Shown here: positions 9,894-19,599 of the stretch, one piece after another | How the letters are laid out: each line of letters opens with the position of its first letter | Numbering within the stretch: the stretch's first letter is position 1 | Assembly (NCBI RefSeq): GCF_002953195.1 | Contig: NZ_CP026377.1 | Coordinates: 2,666,001-2,730,000, forward strand | DNA: 64,000 nt | Reading direction: 5' to 3' | From: Mixta gaviniae | Lineage (GTDB): Bacteria > Pseudomonadota > Gammaproteobacteria > Enterobacterales > Enterobacteriaceae | The notes under the pieces: generated by a model | Databases searched by the model: none | What the model was told of the DNA's origin: nothing | What the model saw: the letters and a program-made list of their open reading frames with translations, nothing else | Made by a program: the position numbers and the translations under genes

Positions 9894-10777
9894 GCGTCTT
9901 GGCCCGAAGTCTGTTTACCGGCTGATTTCGCGTTGCGTACGTGTTCCTCCAGTTCGGTGAACGACGGACGCTCGGTGGAGTACAGCGTTTTACGACCAAA
10001 TTCCACGGCGATCTGCGGCGCATAGCCATTCAGGCTGGAGAGCAGCGTCACCTTGATGCACTGCATCATCTTGGTGTTTTCCGAACACTTCTGACGCAGC
10101 ACCGACGCCAGCGGCGAAATAAAGCCGTACGCCAACAGGATGCCAAGGAAGGTACCGACCATCGCATGCGCGATCAGCTCGCCCAGCTCCGCTGCCGGAC
10201 GATCCGCCGAGGCCAGGGTATGTACCACGCCCATGACCGCCGCCACGATACCGAAAGCGGGAAGCGAGTCGCCCATGGCGCCGATACTTTGCGCTGGTAC
10301 GTCGCACTCATGCTCGTAGGTCTCGATCTCTTCATCCATCAGTGCTTCGATTTCAAACGCGTTCATATTGCCGCTGATCATTAACCGCATATAGTCGGTG
10401 ATAAAGTCCACCAACTTGTTATCGGACAGAATGCGCGGGTAATTAGCGAAAATTTCACTTTCTTTTGGGTTTTCAATATCGCGTTCCAGCGACATCATGC
10501 CCTGCTGACGCGATTTCGCCATCAGTCGATAGAGCAACGCCATCAAATCCATATAGACAGCTTTATTATATTTAGAACCGCGGAACAGCAGCGGCAGCGC
10601 TTTTAAGGTTGCTTTAATCGCTTTGCCGCTATTTCCGACGATAAAAGCGCCAATACCGGCGCCGCCGATAATGACCAGTTCGGACGGTTGATAAAGCGCG
10701 CCCAGGTGACCGCCGACCATCATATAGCCGCCTAACACCGAGCCAACAACGAGGATATAACCCAAAAGTACCAGCAC
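9890..10777 (-). CDS. motA: Flagellar stator protein MotA
   Basis: 295 residues, the E. coli length. Four transmembrane segments with a large cytoplasmic loop between the second and third. The loop holds the conserved charged region that contacts FliG ([11 protein letters not shown], then [15 protein letters not shown]). The proline-containing [18 protein letters not shown] helix lines the proton channel with MotB D32. It forms a 5:2 stator with MotB. First gene of the mot-che operon, 134 bases downstream of flhC. Confidence 0.97.
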   Translation of the reverse strand: MLVLLGYILVVGSVLGGYMMVGGHLGALYQPSELVIIGGAGIGAFIVGNSGKAIKATLKALPLLFRGSKYNKAVYMDLMALLYRLMAKSRQQGMMSLERDIENPKESEIFANYPRILSDNKLVDFITDYMRLMISGNMNAFEIEALMDEEIETYEHECDVPAQSIGAMGDSLPAFGIVAAVMGVVHTLASADRPAAELGELIAHAMVGTFLGILLAYGFISPLASVLRQKCSENTKMMQCIKVTLLSSLNGYAPQIAVEFGRKTLYSTERPSFTELEEHVRNAKSAGKQTSGQDA

Positions 10778-10834
10778 AATAAATCCTTACGTCAGTAACG
10801 TGTTGGTGGAAGTTAAGCCAGAGAGCCGAGGCGT

Positions 10835-10861
10835 TATTCGGCAATGTGGAGGCAAAAAAAA
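10835..10861 (-). promoter_or_regulatory. Possible sigma-28 promoter of motA
   Basis: On the minus strand GCCGAATA lies at the -10 position, 58 bases before motA, with 11-base spacing to a run of T as -35. The -10 is 6/8 and the -35 about 4/8, so the match is weak. The expected class 3 promoter must lie between the flhC terminator and motA, and this is the best candidate. Confidence 0.35.
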
Positions 10862-10884
10862 AGCAGCGGTTAAAAACCGCTGCT
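10853..10884 (-). terminator. Intrinsic terminator of flhDC
   Basis: Stem AGCAGCGGT/ACCGCTGCT (9 bp, 5-nt loop) followed on the minus strand by nine T. It lies 28 bases after the flhC stop and separates the class 1 operon from motA. Confidence 0.9.
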
Positions 10885-10911
10885 GGATGTCATTCCACAA
10901 TGCGAACAAAC

Positions 10912-11490
10912 TTAAACGGCGTGTTTAACCTGTTCATCCAGCAGTTGTGAAAGGTTATCGGCACTCTCTGCTGAAAGTTTACGTCTTTTTACCGCACGTG
11001 ATGGCGGCTGGCACAGGCTGCAGGCAAAGCTGCCAACTGGCTGATGCGCATGGTTAATAAAGCTTCCGCCGCAGCATTTGCAGTCGGAAAGTTCCAGCAT
11101 GCCGCTTTCAACAAAACGCACCAGCGTCCAGGCGCGCGTCAGGCCCAGCAAGGGGCCCTCATCCGACTGAGGACATTGCTCAAGATAGAGGCGATACGCT
11201 TTGATGACCGCATCGACGCCCTTGGTCAGTTTGCTTTTCAACAGGAACTGCCAGGCGTTGCAGAACATCGACGCGTGAATATTCTGTTCCCACGTCATAA
11301 ACCAGTCGGTCGAGAACGGCAGCATGCCTTTCGGCGGCGGGCTACCGCGCAGTTCTTTATAGAGTTTAATCAGGCGGCCGCGGCTGAGCTGTGTTTCGCT
11401 TTCCAGCATTTGTAAACGCGCGCCGAGCGTGATCAGTTCCATTGCGAGCTGAATATCGCGCGCTTCCTGAACAATACTTTTTTCGCTCAT
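10912..11490 (-). CDS. flhC: Flagellar master regulator subunit FlhC
   Basis: 192 residues, the usual length. With FlhD it forms the FlhD4C2 activator of class 2 flagellar promoters. The zinc-binding cysteines are visible in CKCCGG and CSLCQPP (about 137-160). The ATG overlaps the flhD stop by one base (TAATG), so the two are translationally coupled. Confidence 0.97.
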   Translation of the reverse strand: MSEKSIVQEARDIQLAMELITLGARLQMLESETQLSRGRLIKLYKELRGSPPPKGMLPFSTDWFMTWEQNIHASMFCNAWQFLLKSKLTKGVDAVIKAYRLYLEQCPQSDEGPLLGLTRAWTLVRFVESGMLELSDCKCCGGSFINHAHQPVGSFACSLCQPPSRAVKRRKLSAESADNLSQLLDEQVKHAV

Positions 11491-11837
11491 TATACCGCCC
11501 TCTTTTTCGGCGCTTCGTCTTTAGCAGCGTCGCGCAATAAACGACTGGATAATAAAATACCGGTATGGATCTGCTGTAAATCATCCACACGCGATTCCTG
11601 CGTCAGGCGGTTAATAATGTTGTGGTCGTTAAAACGGAACTGGCATACCAGCTGATTAGTTTCCGCTAATTTAACCATCTCTGGCAGCGTTAACTGCGAC
11701 AGCGCATCCGCCATAGCTTCATCGATGCCAAGGCGAAACATTGCAGAGGCTTTTTCCTGGTTAATTAAACGTTGAGCAAGCAGCAAATATGACAAATTAA
11801 TATCGTAAATATGTTTTAATAATTCGGACGTACCCAT
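11490..11837 (-). CDS. flhD: Flagellar master regulator subunit FlhD
   Basis: 115 residues, very close to E. coli FlhD ([40 protein letters not shown]). First gene of the class 1 operon. The leader is about 245 bases if the promoter at 12089-12117 is used, comparable to the long, post-transcriptionally regulated leader in E. coli. Confidence 0.97.
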   Translation of the reverse strand: MGTSELLKHIYDINLSYLLLAQRLINQEKASAMFRLGIDEAMADALSQLTLPEMVKLAETNQLVCQFRFNDHNIINRLTQESRVDDLQQIHTGILLSSRLLRDAAKDEAPKKRAV

Positions 11838-12088
11838 TCTTTTCCCATCCTGACTAACACTACTTTTAACTGTGCGGAATGGTTACCGCATTCTTGGTTG
11901 CTGGCTGGTAAATCTAAAGATGGCAAAAAAGCAGAGGCGGTAGCCAAACGTTTTCTGAAGTTGTTTCACATCCCACCGGGATCCTGAATCAGTAATAGTC
12001 ATAACTCCAGGCCATGTATTACTTGAGTTCTAACCATCTTCCGTGACGTTCGCTTACAGTTTTTTAAGATTATTCCGAAAGCAGTGCA

Positions 12089-12117
12089 AATGTATCCCCT
12101 CTGATTTCGACATACAA
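12089..12117 (-). promoter_or_regulatory. flhDC sigma-70 promoter
   Basis: On the minus strand, -35 TTGTAT, 17 bases, -10 TACATT, predicting a start near 12082. The CRP palindrome is then centred about 71.5 bases upstream, the spacing known for E. coli flhDC. The agreement of two independent signals supports it although each box is only 4/6. Confidence 0.6.
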
Positions 12118-12141
12118 CGAGCGACAGGTAAAATTTTAGAT

Positions 12142-12165
12142 AAAGTGTGATCCAGATCACACTTT
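12142..12165. promoter_or_regulatory. CRP-cAMP site of flhDC
   Basis: TGTGATCCAGATCACA at 12146-12161 is a perfect CRP core (TGTGA-N6-TCACA) inside a longer perfect inverted repeat with 10-bp arms. Catabolite activation of flhDC is established in enteric bacteria. Confidence 0.9.
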
Positions 12166-13255
12166 TAAGGCAAATCGCCTAAAAAAATCCATCAGTAACG
12201 CTTGTGAATAGTGCAGAACGCAACCAATAAAGCCACTTTTTGCTAAATTTTTATCTTAAATTTAACATTTCTGTTTCAAAAGTTTGCTTTTTATCCAATT
12301 CCATGCCAGCACTTCGCGAAATCGGCGTTACCTGACATTAACAACTGTCAATTTTTGTAAGTGCAGCATTTAACACTGGTTGGACCGCATTAAAGGCGTC
12401 GCGATATTAATCACTTAGCGTAATCGTTTCGAACGAGGATGATTATCCTGCGGGGGAAATTTGGCGGTCGTGACGGCGTTTCGACAACGGTTCGTTAACA
12501 GTGAAGCGTAAGTGTATAGAGGGCATCAGCAGGTGTAACAAGCTGTGACATAAGGGATATGAATGTTTTAGCAGAAGGGTGCAGCTGCACCCAGCTACTA
12601 TCGGCACTGTTGCGCCATTCTTTATGCCGCAGGCGCCTGTTTTCCAGAAAAAAGCGTCGACTGCATAAAAACCAGGCGAATTTTGCTCCACCGCTACTTT
12701 TTAGCCCGATCCATTCGTAAGGGAAAACGCAGCATTTCCTGCGGGATTTTACCCGTCAGCACAGTGCGTTCACCCAGGCTACATTGTCGCGACAATAAAC
12801 GGCCTCCCCCGCTTCGCTTCGCTGGCTTACCATTTCGCCTTCGCCTCCTCTCCGCCGGAGATCCCGTTTGCGGTCCGCGCAGTGACATAAACCACTACGC
12901 GGTTTTGCCGACGGCGCGGCGCATTCAGCCGCCGGGGGTGATAAAAACAGGGGCAACAGGATGCGGCAAACCGCCTCACCGGGGAAAAAATAGCCTGAAC
13001 GGGATGCGCCAGCTGTTCGCGTTGCGGCGAAAACCGGCTGAGCGGGAGGCAGCGAACCTGCTCATGGCGACGGGAAAGAAGCAGACGTTGTGCGCAGCGC
13101 CCGAAAAAGGCGGCCGGAGGCACCAGGCGCAGGAGGTGCGCAGCGTGGAATAAAAAGAGGGCAAGACGAAATAACAACGAGGCGGTAAATACCTCAGGGA
13201 GAGGAAAACAGAGAAGAAAGAGAAAAAAGAGAAGAAAAGAGGTAACGACATAAAT

Positions 13256-13283
13256 AACGCATCAACGTCCCTGTCGATGCGTT
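13256..13283 (-). terminator. Hairpin after otsA
   Basis: AACGCATC/GATGCGTT (8 bp, 12-nt loop) lies 13 bases past the otsA stop. The minus strand continues with ATTTATG rather than a T run, so this is a weak or partial terminator. Confidence 0.5.
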
Positions 13284-13295
13284 GGGCGAAATAAA

Positions 13296-14732
13296 TCAGG
13301 CGAGACGGGAAAAGTTCGCCACGTTATTATCCGCTGCATCCTGCTCGGTGCGCGGCGTAATCGCACGCAGGTCCTGCAGGAAGCTTTCGCGCCAGTGACT
13401 GATATCGTTTTTACGCAGGATATCCATCATGTCGTTATAACGGGAAATACGCTCGGTACGCGACATGGTCAGCGCTTTATCGAGCGCTGCCGCCACTTCA
13501 TCGCGATCGTACGGGTTGACGATCAGCGCGGAGGTCAGCTCGTTGGCTGCGCCGGCAAAGCGCGACAGCACCAGTACCCCCGGATCCTCAGGGTTCTGCG
13601 CCGCGACATACTCTTTCGCCACCAGGTTCATACCGTCGCGCAGCGGCGTAATCAATGCCACATCGGTCAGGCGGAAAATCTTCATCAACAGACGGCGATC
13701 GAAATGCTGGTTCAGGTAGTAAAGCGGCGTCCAGCCCAGGGTGCCATATTTACCGTTGATACGCCCTGCCTCTGTTTCCAGCTGGTGGCGGATATCCTGA
13801 TAAGCCTGCACGTCGCCGCGTGAGGTCGGCGCAATCTGCGAATAGCGGATTTTGCCGCGATGCTGCGGATAGTTCTCCAGCAGCGCCTCATAGGCGAGGA
13901 AACGCTCCGGCAACCCTTTGGAGTAGTCGAGACGTTCGCAGGCGATAATATTTTTCGCATCGCCCAGCTCGCGCTTCATGGCGGCCATCTTCGGCGGCAG
14001 CGGGCCTTCGGCCATCTCTTTGATGCTGTCCGGCTCGATGCCGATCGGATAGACCTCAGTAGAGAAGGTATGCCCAAAGGCGCGATGCTGTTTCGGCCCT
14101 TTCTGCTGCAGCTGCGTCAGCAGCGCCAGGCTTTCAAGGAACGCCTGACGATCGTTTTCGGTCTGGAAACCGAGCAGATCATAGTCGCACAGCATTTCCA
14201 GCAGCTCATTGTGCGGCGGCAGCGCGTTGAAAATTTCCGGCGTAGGGAATGGAATATGCAGGAAGAAACCAATGCGGTTTTTCACGCCGCGTTTGCGCAG
14301 CTCGGCGGCAAACGGCAGCAGATGATAATCGTGGATCCAGAGAATATCGTCCGGCTCAATCAGCGGCAGCAGGCGTTCCGCCAGCAGCTCGTTAACGTGG
14401 CAGTAGCCATCCCAGGCTTCGCGCTGGAACTGTACTAAATCGAGGCGATAATGGAAGGCGGGCCAAATAACCGTGTTGGAGAACTGACAGTAATAGAGAT
14501 CGTAGTCATTCTGGTTCAGCGGGAAAGAGGCGTAGGTGATGCCTTCATGCTTAACGATATCGACGTCTTCATTATCTTCTTCACCAATGGCGCTAATCTC
14601 GCCATTCCAGCCGAACCAAAGTCCACCTGTCGTTTTTAGCGCATCCAGAATGCCGACGGCCAAACCACCGGCGCTGGCCTTGGATCCATCTGGTACAGCG
14701 ATACGGTTAGATACGACTACTAAGCGACTCAT
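13296..14732 (-). CDS. otsA: Trehalose-6-phosphate synthase OtsA
   Basis: 478 residues, glycosyltransferase family 20. It makes trehalose-6-phosphate from UDP-glucose and glucose-6-phosphate for osmotic and cold protection. Visible features: N-terminal SRLVVVSNRIA with the GGLAVG loop, the VWIHDYHLL-type segment (ILWIHDYHLLPFA), the sugar-binding ERLDYSKGLPER motif, and the C-terminal TPLRDGMNLVAKEY loop. otsB overlaps its start by 26 bases, as in E. coli. Confidence 0.97.
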   Translation of the reverse strand: MSRLVVVSNRIAVPDGSKASAGGLAVGILDALKTTGGLWFGWNGEISAIGEEDNEDVDIVKHEGITYASFPLNQNDYDLYYCQFSNTVIWPAFHYRLDLVQFQREAWDGYCHVNELLAERLLPLIEPDDILWIHDYHLLPFAAELRKRGVKNRIGFFLHIPFPTPEIFNALPPHNELLEMLCDYDLLGFQTENDRQAFLESLALLTQLQQKGPKQHRAFGHTFSTEVYPIGIEPDSIKEMAEGPLPPKMAAMKRELGDAKNIIACERLDYSKGLPERFLAYEALLENYPQHRGKIRYSQIAPTSRGDVQAYQDIRHQLETEAGRINGKYGTLGWTPLYYLNQHFDRRLLMKIFRLTDVALITPLRDGMNLVAKEYVAAQNPEDPGVLVLSRFAGAANELTSALIVNPYDRDEVAAALDKALTMSRTERISRYNDMMDILRKNDISHWRESFLQDLRAITPRTEQDAADNNVANFSRLA

Positions 14733-15522
14733 AACCTTGACTCCTTACCGACGTTGTCTTGTCTTGCTTTAATTGTAATTTGATCTGCTCCAGCCAGGCG
14801 TGAACCTCGTCAACGCCTTTCAGGCGATAATGCGCCTGGCTTGAGCCTTCACCTACCTTGACGGAAATGCCCTGCAGCGCGTTGACCGCAAGAAATCCTT
14901 TTTCATCCGTCAGGTCGTCACCAATAAATACCGGAATACGTCCGGCAAACGGCGCTTCTCCCATAAAAGACGTTATTGCCGCTCCTTTGTCCACGCCCTG
15001 TGGTTTGATCTCCACGACGCATTTACCTGGCTGCAGCGCCAGCGTCGGGAAGCGTTCAACCAGCGAACGCGCCAGTTGCATCACTTCATCTTCATACTGC
15101 CTGGCGCGGCGATAGTGCAACGCAAACGCCATGCCTTTGGTTTCCAGCTGGGTGCCGGGCCATTTCGCCATCGCGGTATGCAGCGCCGCGCTCAGCTCCT
15201 GGCCCATCGATGCCGGCAGCGAAATGCGGTGCAGCTCGCCGTCTGCGCCGCGCCGTTCGGCGCCATGTACGCCGGCGGCCGGCGTGCGCAGCGGCGCGGC
15301 CAGCATATCCAGCTCATGAATCGGTCGGCCTGAGACCAGCGCCAGTGCGCCGTTGCTTAAGGTATAGAGCGCCTGCAGCGTCTGCCGCACCGGCTCAGGG
15401 ATAAACGCTTTATCCGGACGTGACTGAATAGCAGCCAGCGTGCCATCCACATCGAAAAAGAATGCGTAAAGGCCGCCGCTCAGGGAGGGTAGTTGTTGGT
15501 TATTTGCTGCTACGGTTGTCAC
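14707..15522 (-). CDS. otsB: Trehalose-6-phosphate phosphatase OtsB
   Basis: 271 residues, HAD superfamily. It dephosphorylates trehalose-6-phosphate to trehalose. Motif I is FFDVDGTLA (nucleophile and acid/base aspartates), motif II is the serine in LVSGRPI, and motif IV is FIGDDLTDEKGF. First gene of the otsBA operon. In E. coli it is RpoS-dependent; no clear promoter is assigned here. Confidence 0.95.
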   Translation of the reverse strand: MTTVAANNQQLPSLSGGLYAFFFDVDGTLAAIQSRPDKAFIPEPVRQTLQALYTLSNGALALVSGRPIHELDMLAAPLRTPAAGVHGAERRGADGELHRISLPASMGQELSAALHTAMAKWPGTQLETKGMAFALHYRRARQYEDEVMQLARSLVERFPTLALQPGKCVVEIKPQGVDKGAAITSFMGEAPFAGRIPVFIGDDLTDEKGFLAVNALQGISVKVGEGSSQAHYRLKGVDEVHAWLEQIKLQLKQDKTTSVRSQGYESLSSRI

Positions 15523-15866
15523 ACTCTTCCTCCTGTTCTGATAAATCTTCGCTGGCGCTGCCTGGCTTCCCGCACAGGTAAAATCGCCAACGTAAAGAGA
15601 ACGGTTTGATGCAGCGGAAGGATGCGGTTAGGGCAGATTGACAGCGTTGCTGATTGAGACGAGTAGCATAATGCCGGATATCAAACGATGGCGACTCTCT
15701 CCCGGGTTGACCTGTTGCCTGGCCGGCCCTGAGCCGACTGCCCATCACGCACCACTTCTGGCGGACATCGTAACAAAACAGTATAGACGCCAATTCGACG
15801 TTCGCCAGGCACGGCCCGATTTTCAGAACAGGCTGAATTTTGTAAAAAAGGCTCGCTTTTTCCGTT
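15523..15866. other. otsB upstream region
   Basis: 344 bp between otsB and the convergent-side end of yedK, both on the minus strand. It should hold the otsBA promoter and the yedK terminator. I see neither a clear sigma-70 pair nor a strong hairpin. Overlapping frames are shadows. Confidence 0.4.
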
Positions 15867-16550
15867 TCAGCACAGCGGGTCTTCTATTGGCGCCACCAGC
15901 TCCGCCTGTTGATGATGCGGGCTGCCGACCGCCCGGCTGACCGGATGCCAGCTGAACTGCTGCGGATCCATCGCCGCCTGCTGGCTTAACGCCACCGCAC
16001 GCGCCGGAGACGTTTCCGGATCGAGCCATTCGCCGACCGCTTCCGCCTCCAGCACCAGCGGACGCCGGTCGTGCAGATCGACCATGCCGCGATCGCTGGC
16101 GGCGGTGACAATGACAAACCCCTCTTTTTCCTGCGCACGCGCATAGGGCGCATGGCCGATGGCGGCGAAGAACAGCGGCTGATGCCGGCGCTGGTAGATA
16201 TAGTAAGGCTGCTTTTTATCGCCCTCGCGCTTCCACTCATACCAGCCGTCCGCCATTACCACCGCGCGGCCATGCTGCCACAGCGGGCGAAACATTTTGC
16301 TTTCGGCGGCGGTCTCCACCCGCGCGTTAATCAGCGGGGCTTTGTGCCACCAGGCGGGCCCGTAGCCCCAGAAAACCGGATCGAGATGCAGCGCATCGTC
16401 GCGATGGTTAAGCAGCAGCACCTTGCTGCCGGGCGCAACGTTATAGCGCCCTATCGGCTGTTCATCCCAGGCGATAGCGCGCTCCGCCTGGCCTTCGAGA
16501 CTTTTCAGCCAGGCTTCGCGCGATTGAATTTGGGTAAAGCGTCCGCACAT
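15867..16550 (-). CDS. yedK: SRAP-family abasic site sensor YedK
   Basis: 227 residues of the SRAP/HMCES family, which forms a stable thiazolidine cross-link with abasic sites in single-stranded DNA and protects them. All key residues are at the E. coli positions: C2 (exposed after Met removal, MCGRF), N37 (GRYNVAPG), E105 (ADGWYEWK) and H160 (DLHDRRP). The arrangement fits a fully active protein. It stands alone on the minus strand; the neighbours give no further hint. Confidence 0.95.
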   Translation of the reverse strand: MCGRFTQIQSREAWLKSLEGQAERAIAWDEQPIGRYNVAPGSKVLLLNHRDDALHLDPVFWGYGPAWWHKAPLINARVETAAESKMFRPLWQHGRAVVMADGWYEWKREGDKKQPYYIYQRRHQPLFFAAIGHAPYARAQEKEGFVIVTAASDRGMVDLHDRRPLVLEAEAVGEWLDPETSPARAVALSQQAAMDPQQFSWHPVSRAVGSPHHQQAELVAPIEDPLC

Positions 16551-16598
16551 AGCGCCTCCTTAATACCAGAGAGTATAGAAGGCGCGGCGCGAAACGCG

Positions 16599-17129
16599 TC
16601 AGGCGGCGGTGCGCCAGCGCTGAACAATTTCAGCGGTGGGCGCCACATACAGGCGGTTGCCGGGCAGGATCAGGTTGGCCCAGACTTCGTTATGCTGCTC
16701 GATAAGCTGCTGCGCCGAGCCCCAACGCCGATCGGAGGTGGTGTGCGCATCCGACGCCACGCTGATGGCGTAGCCTTTGCTGCCGCCGACCTTAATGGTG
16801 GTGTCAACGCAGTAGTCGGTGGCGCAGCCGCAGATCACAAAGCCGTTGGCGTTCAGCTGCTGCAGCACCGCATCCAGACCGGTGTTCCAGAAGCTGTCGC
16901 AGGCCTGCTTGTTAATATAGAAGGCATTCGGCGGCTGGTGCAGCTCCGGCAGAATTTGCCAGGCCTCGTTGCCCGGCTGCATATCCGCATCTTCATGCTG
17001 AATAAAGATGGTGTGATCGGCGGCGGCGATCAGCTGATTAATGCTGGCGGCGCGCCCCGCCCGATCGAAACGCGGCGTAGTGAACACGCCATTTTGCATA
17101 TCAACCACAATAACGATACGTGCGGACAT
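16599..17129 (-). CDS. Isochorismatase-like cysteine hydrolase
   Basis: 176 residues with the alpha/beta fold of the isochorismatase-like hydrolases. The catalytic triad is visible as D10 (IVVDMQNG), K74 (INKQACDSF) and C107 (GCATDYCVDTT), with the usual cis-peptide-type GxxTDxCV context. The family covers nicotinamidases, isochorismatases and other amidohydrolases. The metal-binding histidines of nicotinamidase are not evident, so the substrate is unknown. 48 bases upstream of yedK in the same direction, so the two may be cotranscribed. Confidence 0.8.
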   Translation of the reverse strand: MSARIVIVVDMQNGVFTTPRFDRAGRAASINQLIAAADHTIFIQHEDADMQPGNEAWQILPELHQPPNAFYINKQACDSFWNTGLDAVLQQLNANGFVICGCATDYCVDTTIKVGGSKGYAISVASDAHTTSDRRWGSAQQLIEQHNEVWANLILPGNRLYVAPTAEIVQRWRTAA

Positions 17130-17262
17130 AGGGCATTCTCAGGAAGAGAGGAGCCTCTATCATTAGCGCTGCCGGCGGCCAGGGTCAATCCCCCACAGGC
17201 GGCCTGCTGACAAATTTGCGGCGTGGCGCGCAGCATTGGAAAATTCGGCTACGCCGAAAGGG

Positions 17263-18219
17263 TTAAGACCCCGGGCGCGGCTGGCGGCTCGGCGGCTGCG
17301 TGCCGGTGATACGCGGCATCACCTCACGCATCAGCGCGATAAACTGGCGCAGCCGCGCCGGATAGTAGCTGGCATAAGGATAGAGCAGATAAACCGGCAG
17401 CGGCGGCGCCTGCCAGCCCGGCGTCAGCTGCTGTAACCGCCCCGCCTGCAGATCCTCTTTCACCACCCAGGCGGAAACCATCGCTGCGCCCAACCCGTCC
17501 AGCGCGGCGCGACGCACCGCATAGAGGCTGTCACTGCTCAGGCGCGGCACGATCGGAAACTGAAAATGCTCGCCGCTGCGCGCGTCGTTAAGGATCACTT
17601 CGTTGCTGTAAAAGATGCTCAGCGCCAGCCACGGCAGCCGGGCGAGATCCGTAACCTGACGCACCGGCGGAAACTGCGCCAGCAGCGCAGGCGCGGCAAC
17701 CACGATGCGCGGCACCTCCGCCAGCAAAATCGCCACCACTGAGGGGTCGGTAACCTCGCCCACATGGATCGCGCAGTCGATGCCTTCGGCAATAAAATCG
17801 GGCGTCGGATCGTTCAGCGTCCATTCAATACGGGTATGGGGGTAGCGCCGCAGATAATCTCCCAGCGGCGCGATCAGCTGATCCTGGCCGAAGGCGTGCG
17901 GCGCGCGCACCCTTAATACCCCGACCGGCTCATCGCTGACGGCGTGCAGCTCATCTTCCAGTAACAGCCACTGCTCTGTCAGACGGCGCGCATGCTGATA
18001 GCAGCGTTCACCGTCGTCGGTCAGTTTCATGCTATGGGTGGTGCGCTGGATCAGCCGCGCGCCAAGCAGCTGCTCCAGCGTGCGCAGGCGCCGACTGACG
18101 GTGGGCTGGCTGGTCTGCATCTGTTGGGCGGCGGCCGACAGGCTGCCGCTCTCGACAATGCGCACAAAGGTATGCAGCAACGTTATACGGTCAGTGCCAA
18201 TTGCGTTTAGCTCTTTCAT
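17263..18219 (-). CDS. LysR-family transcriptional regulator
   Basis: 318 residues. An N-terminal winged helix-turn-helix (about 13-72: TFVRIVESGSLSAAAQQMQTSQPTVSRRLRTLEQLLGA in outline) is followed by a LysR substrate-binding domain. It is divergent from the MFS transporter gene at 18315, which it probably controls. The candidate operator overlaps its own start codon, suggesting autoregulation. Effector unknown. Confidence 0.88.
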   Translation of the reverse strand: MKELNAIGTDRITLLHTFVRIVESGSLSAAAQQMQTSQPTVSRRLRTLEQLLGARLIQRTTHSMKLTDDGERCYQHARRLTEQWLLLEDELHAVSDEPVGVLRVRAPHAFGQDQLIAPLGDYLRRYPHTRIEWTLNDPTPDFIAEGIDCAIHVGEVTDPSVVAILLAEVPRIVVAAPALLAQFPPVRQVTDLARLPWLALSIFYSNEVILNDARSGEHFQFPIVPRLSSDSLYAVRRAALDGLGAAMVSAWVVKEDLQAGRLQQLTPGWQAPPLPVYLLYPYASYYPARLRQFIALMREVMPRITGTQPPSRQPRPGS

Positions 18220-18232
18220 ACGTGCTACGTAT
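18218..18232. promoter_or_regulatory. Candidate LysR operator
   Basis: ATACGTGCTACGTAT is a perfect 6-bp inverted repeat with a 3-bp centre and fits the LysR T-N11-A rule. It overlaps the start codon of the LysR gene and lies 83 bases before the divergent MFS start. Confidence 0.55.
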
Positions 18233-18314
18233 AACAGTTTTACCCTGAAGACGGCTACCCTTTATGCCGGCGAAAGCGAAAAATAGCCCTACTTTCGCTT
18301 TCGGAGCTACTGCC

Positions 18315-19514
18315 ATGTCAACGTTACTCTCTTCCACCGCCGCCAGTGAAACGGTTGGACTCAGCCGCCGCTCGCAGTTTTTGCTGGCCAGCGGCGCCGG
18401 CCTCAGCGTCGCCTCTATCTATTACAGCCAGCCGATGCTCGGCATCATGGGCGACAGCTTTCACGCCAGCATCGCCGATACCGGGCTGGTGCCGACGCTG
18501 ACGCAGCTGGGCTACGCGCTGGGCATTCTGTTTCTGACGCCGCTGGGCGACCGTTACGATCGTCGTCATATCATTCTGCTGAAGGGCGTGCTGTTGACGC
18601 TGACCCTGCTGTTATGCAGCGTTACCGGCACCTTTAGCATGCTGCTGCTGACCAGCCTGGCGATGGGCCTGGCGGCGACCGTGGCGCAGGACATTATTCC
18701 GGCGGCGGCGGCGCTCGCCAGCGAACAGCAGCGCGGCAAAATGGTCGGCACGGTGATGACCGGCCTGCTGGCGGGGATCCTGCTGTCGCGCGTGGTCAGC
18801 GGCGCGGTCGCCGACTGGTTCGGCTGGCGCAGTCTCTACGCCGGTGCCGCGCTGGGCGTGCTGCTGATTACCCTGGCTATCTGGCGGGCGCTGCCGCGCT
18901 TTACCGCGGCCTCACAGCTCTCCTATTTTGCGCTGCTGCGCTCACTGGGGCAGCTCTGGCTGCGTTACCCCGCCCTGCGCCGCGCGGCGCTGGCACAGGG
19001 GCTGTTGTCGGTTGCCTTCAGCGCCTTCTGGTCAACGCTGGCGCTAATGCTGGCGCAGCGCTATCACCTCGGCAGCGCCGCCGCTGGTGCCTTTGGCCTG
19101 GCGGGCGCAGCGGGCGCGCTGGCGGCGCCGATAGCGGGTGCCATCGCCGATCGCCGCGGCCCCAATCAGGTCACGCGTATCGGCGCGGCGCTGGTAACGT
19201 TCTCTTTCGCGTTGATGTTTGTTATGCCGCTGCTGTCGCCGTCGGCGCAGATTGCGGTGATCGTCATCAGCGCTATCGGCTTCGATTTAGGTTTGCAGGC
19301 GACGCTGATTGCGCACCAGACGCTGATTTACAGCCTGGATCCGGCCGCCCGCAGCCGTCTTAACGCGGTAATGTTCACCGTGGTGTTTATCGGCATGGCC
19401 AGCGGCGCGGCGCTCGGCAGCCATGCGCTGGCGCTGGCGGGCTGGAGCGGCGTGGTCGCTCTGGCCACGCTGGCGGCGGCGGGCGGCCTCGCTATTCGTC
19501 TTACCAGCCGTTAA
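18315..19514 (+). CDS. MFS transporter (DHA1-like, drug or metabolite efflux)
   Basis: 399 residues with about 12 transmembrane segments. Motif A between TM2 and TM3 is GDRYDRRHIILLK. A TM5-type motif C is not clearly seen. The start at 18315 (MSTLLSS) is chosen because GGAG lies 9 bases upstream; an in-frame ATG at 18264 would add 17 unlikely residues. Divergent from a LysR gene, the common layout of an inducible efflux pump. Substrate unknown. Confidence 0.85.
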   Translation: MSTLLSSTAASETVGLSRRSQFLLASGAGLSVASIYYSQPMLGIMGDSFHASIADTGLVPTLTQLGYALGILFLTPLGDRYDRRHIILLKGVLLTLTLLLCSVTGTFSMLLLTSLAMGLAATVAQDIIPAAAALASEQQRGKMVGTVMTGLLAGILLSRVVSGAVADWFGWRSLYAGAALGVLLITLAIWRALPRFTAASQLSYFALLRSLGQLWLRYPALRRAALAQGLLSVAFSAFWSTLALMLAQRYHLGSAAAGAFGLAGAAGALAAPIAGAIADRRGPNQVTRIGAALVTFSFALMFVMPLLSPSAQIAVIVISAIGFDLGLQATLIAHQTLIYSLDPAARSRLNAVMFTVVFIGMASGAALGSHALALAGWSGVVALATLAAAGGLAIRLTSR

Positions 19515-19599
19515 GCTGCGATTGCCTGCCGCGGCGGCTGGTGTGGATGACACCAGCCGCTACACTGAGATAAGCGTCTCTTTCACCTGCGGAGGCATT

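Larger units (their letters stand above)
11838..13255. other. Long flhD upstream region without a recognisable gene
   Basis: About 1.4 kb between flhD and otsA. The flhD-proximal 600 bp is AT-rich and holds the promoter and CRP site. From about 12680 to 13170 it is GC-rich, with frames open on both strands that look like no known family. 12784-12795 is a 12-bp palindrome (TTGTCGCGACAA). 13180-13250 is almost pure purine on the plus strand. In E. coli uspC lies between otsA and flhDC, and I find no uspC here. Confidence 0.5.

Noticed and set aside
12683..13153. 156-codon plus-strand frame in the flhD upstream region
   Set aside because: No ribosome site, no family resemblance, and competing frames on the other strand over the same bases.
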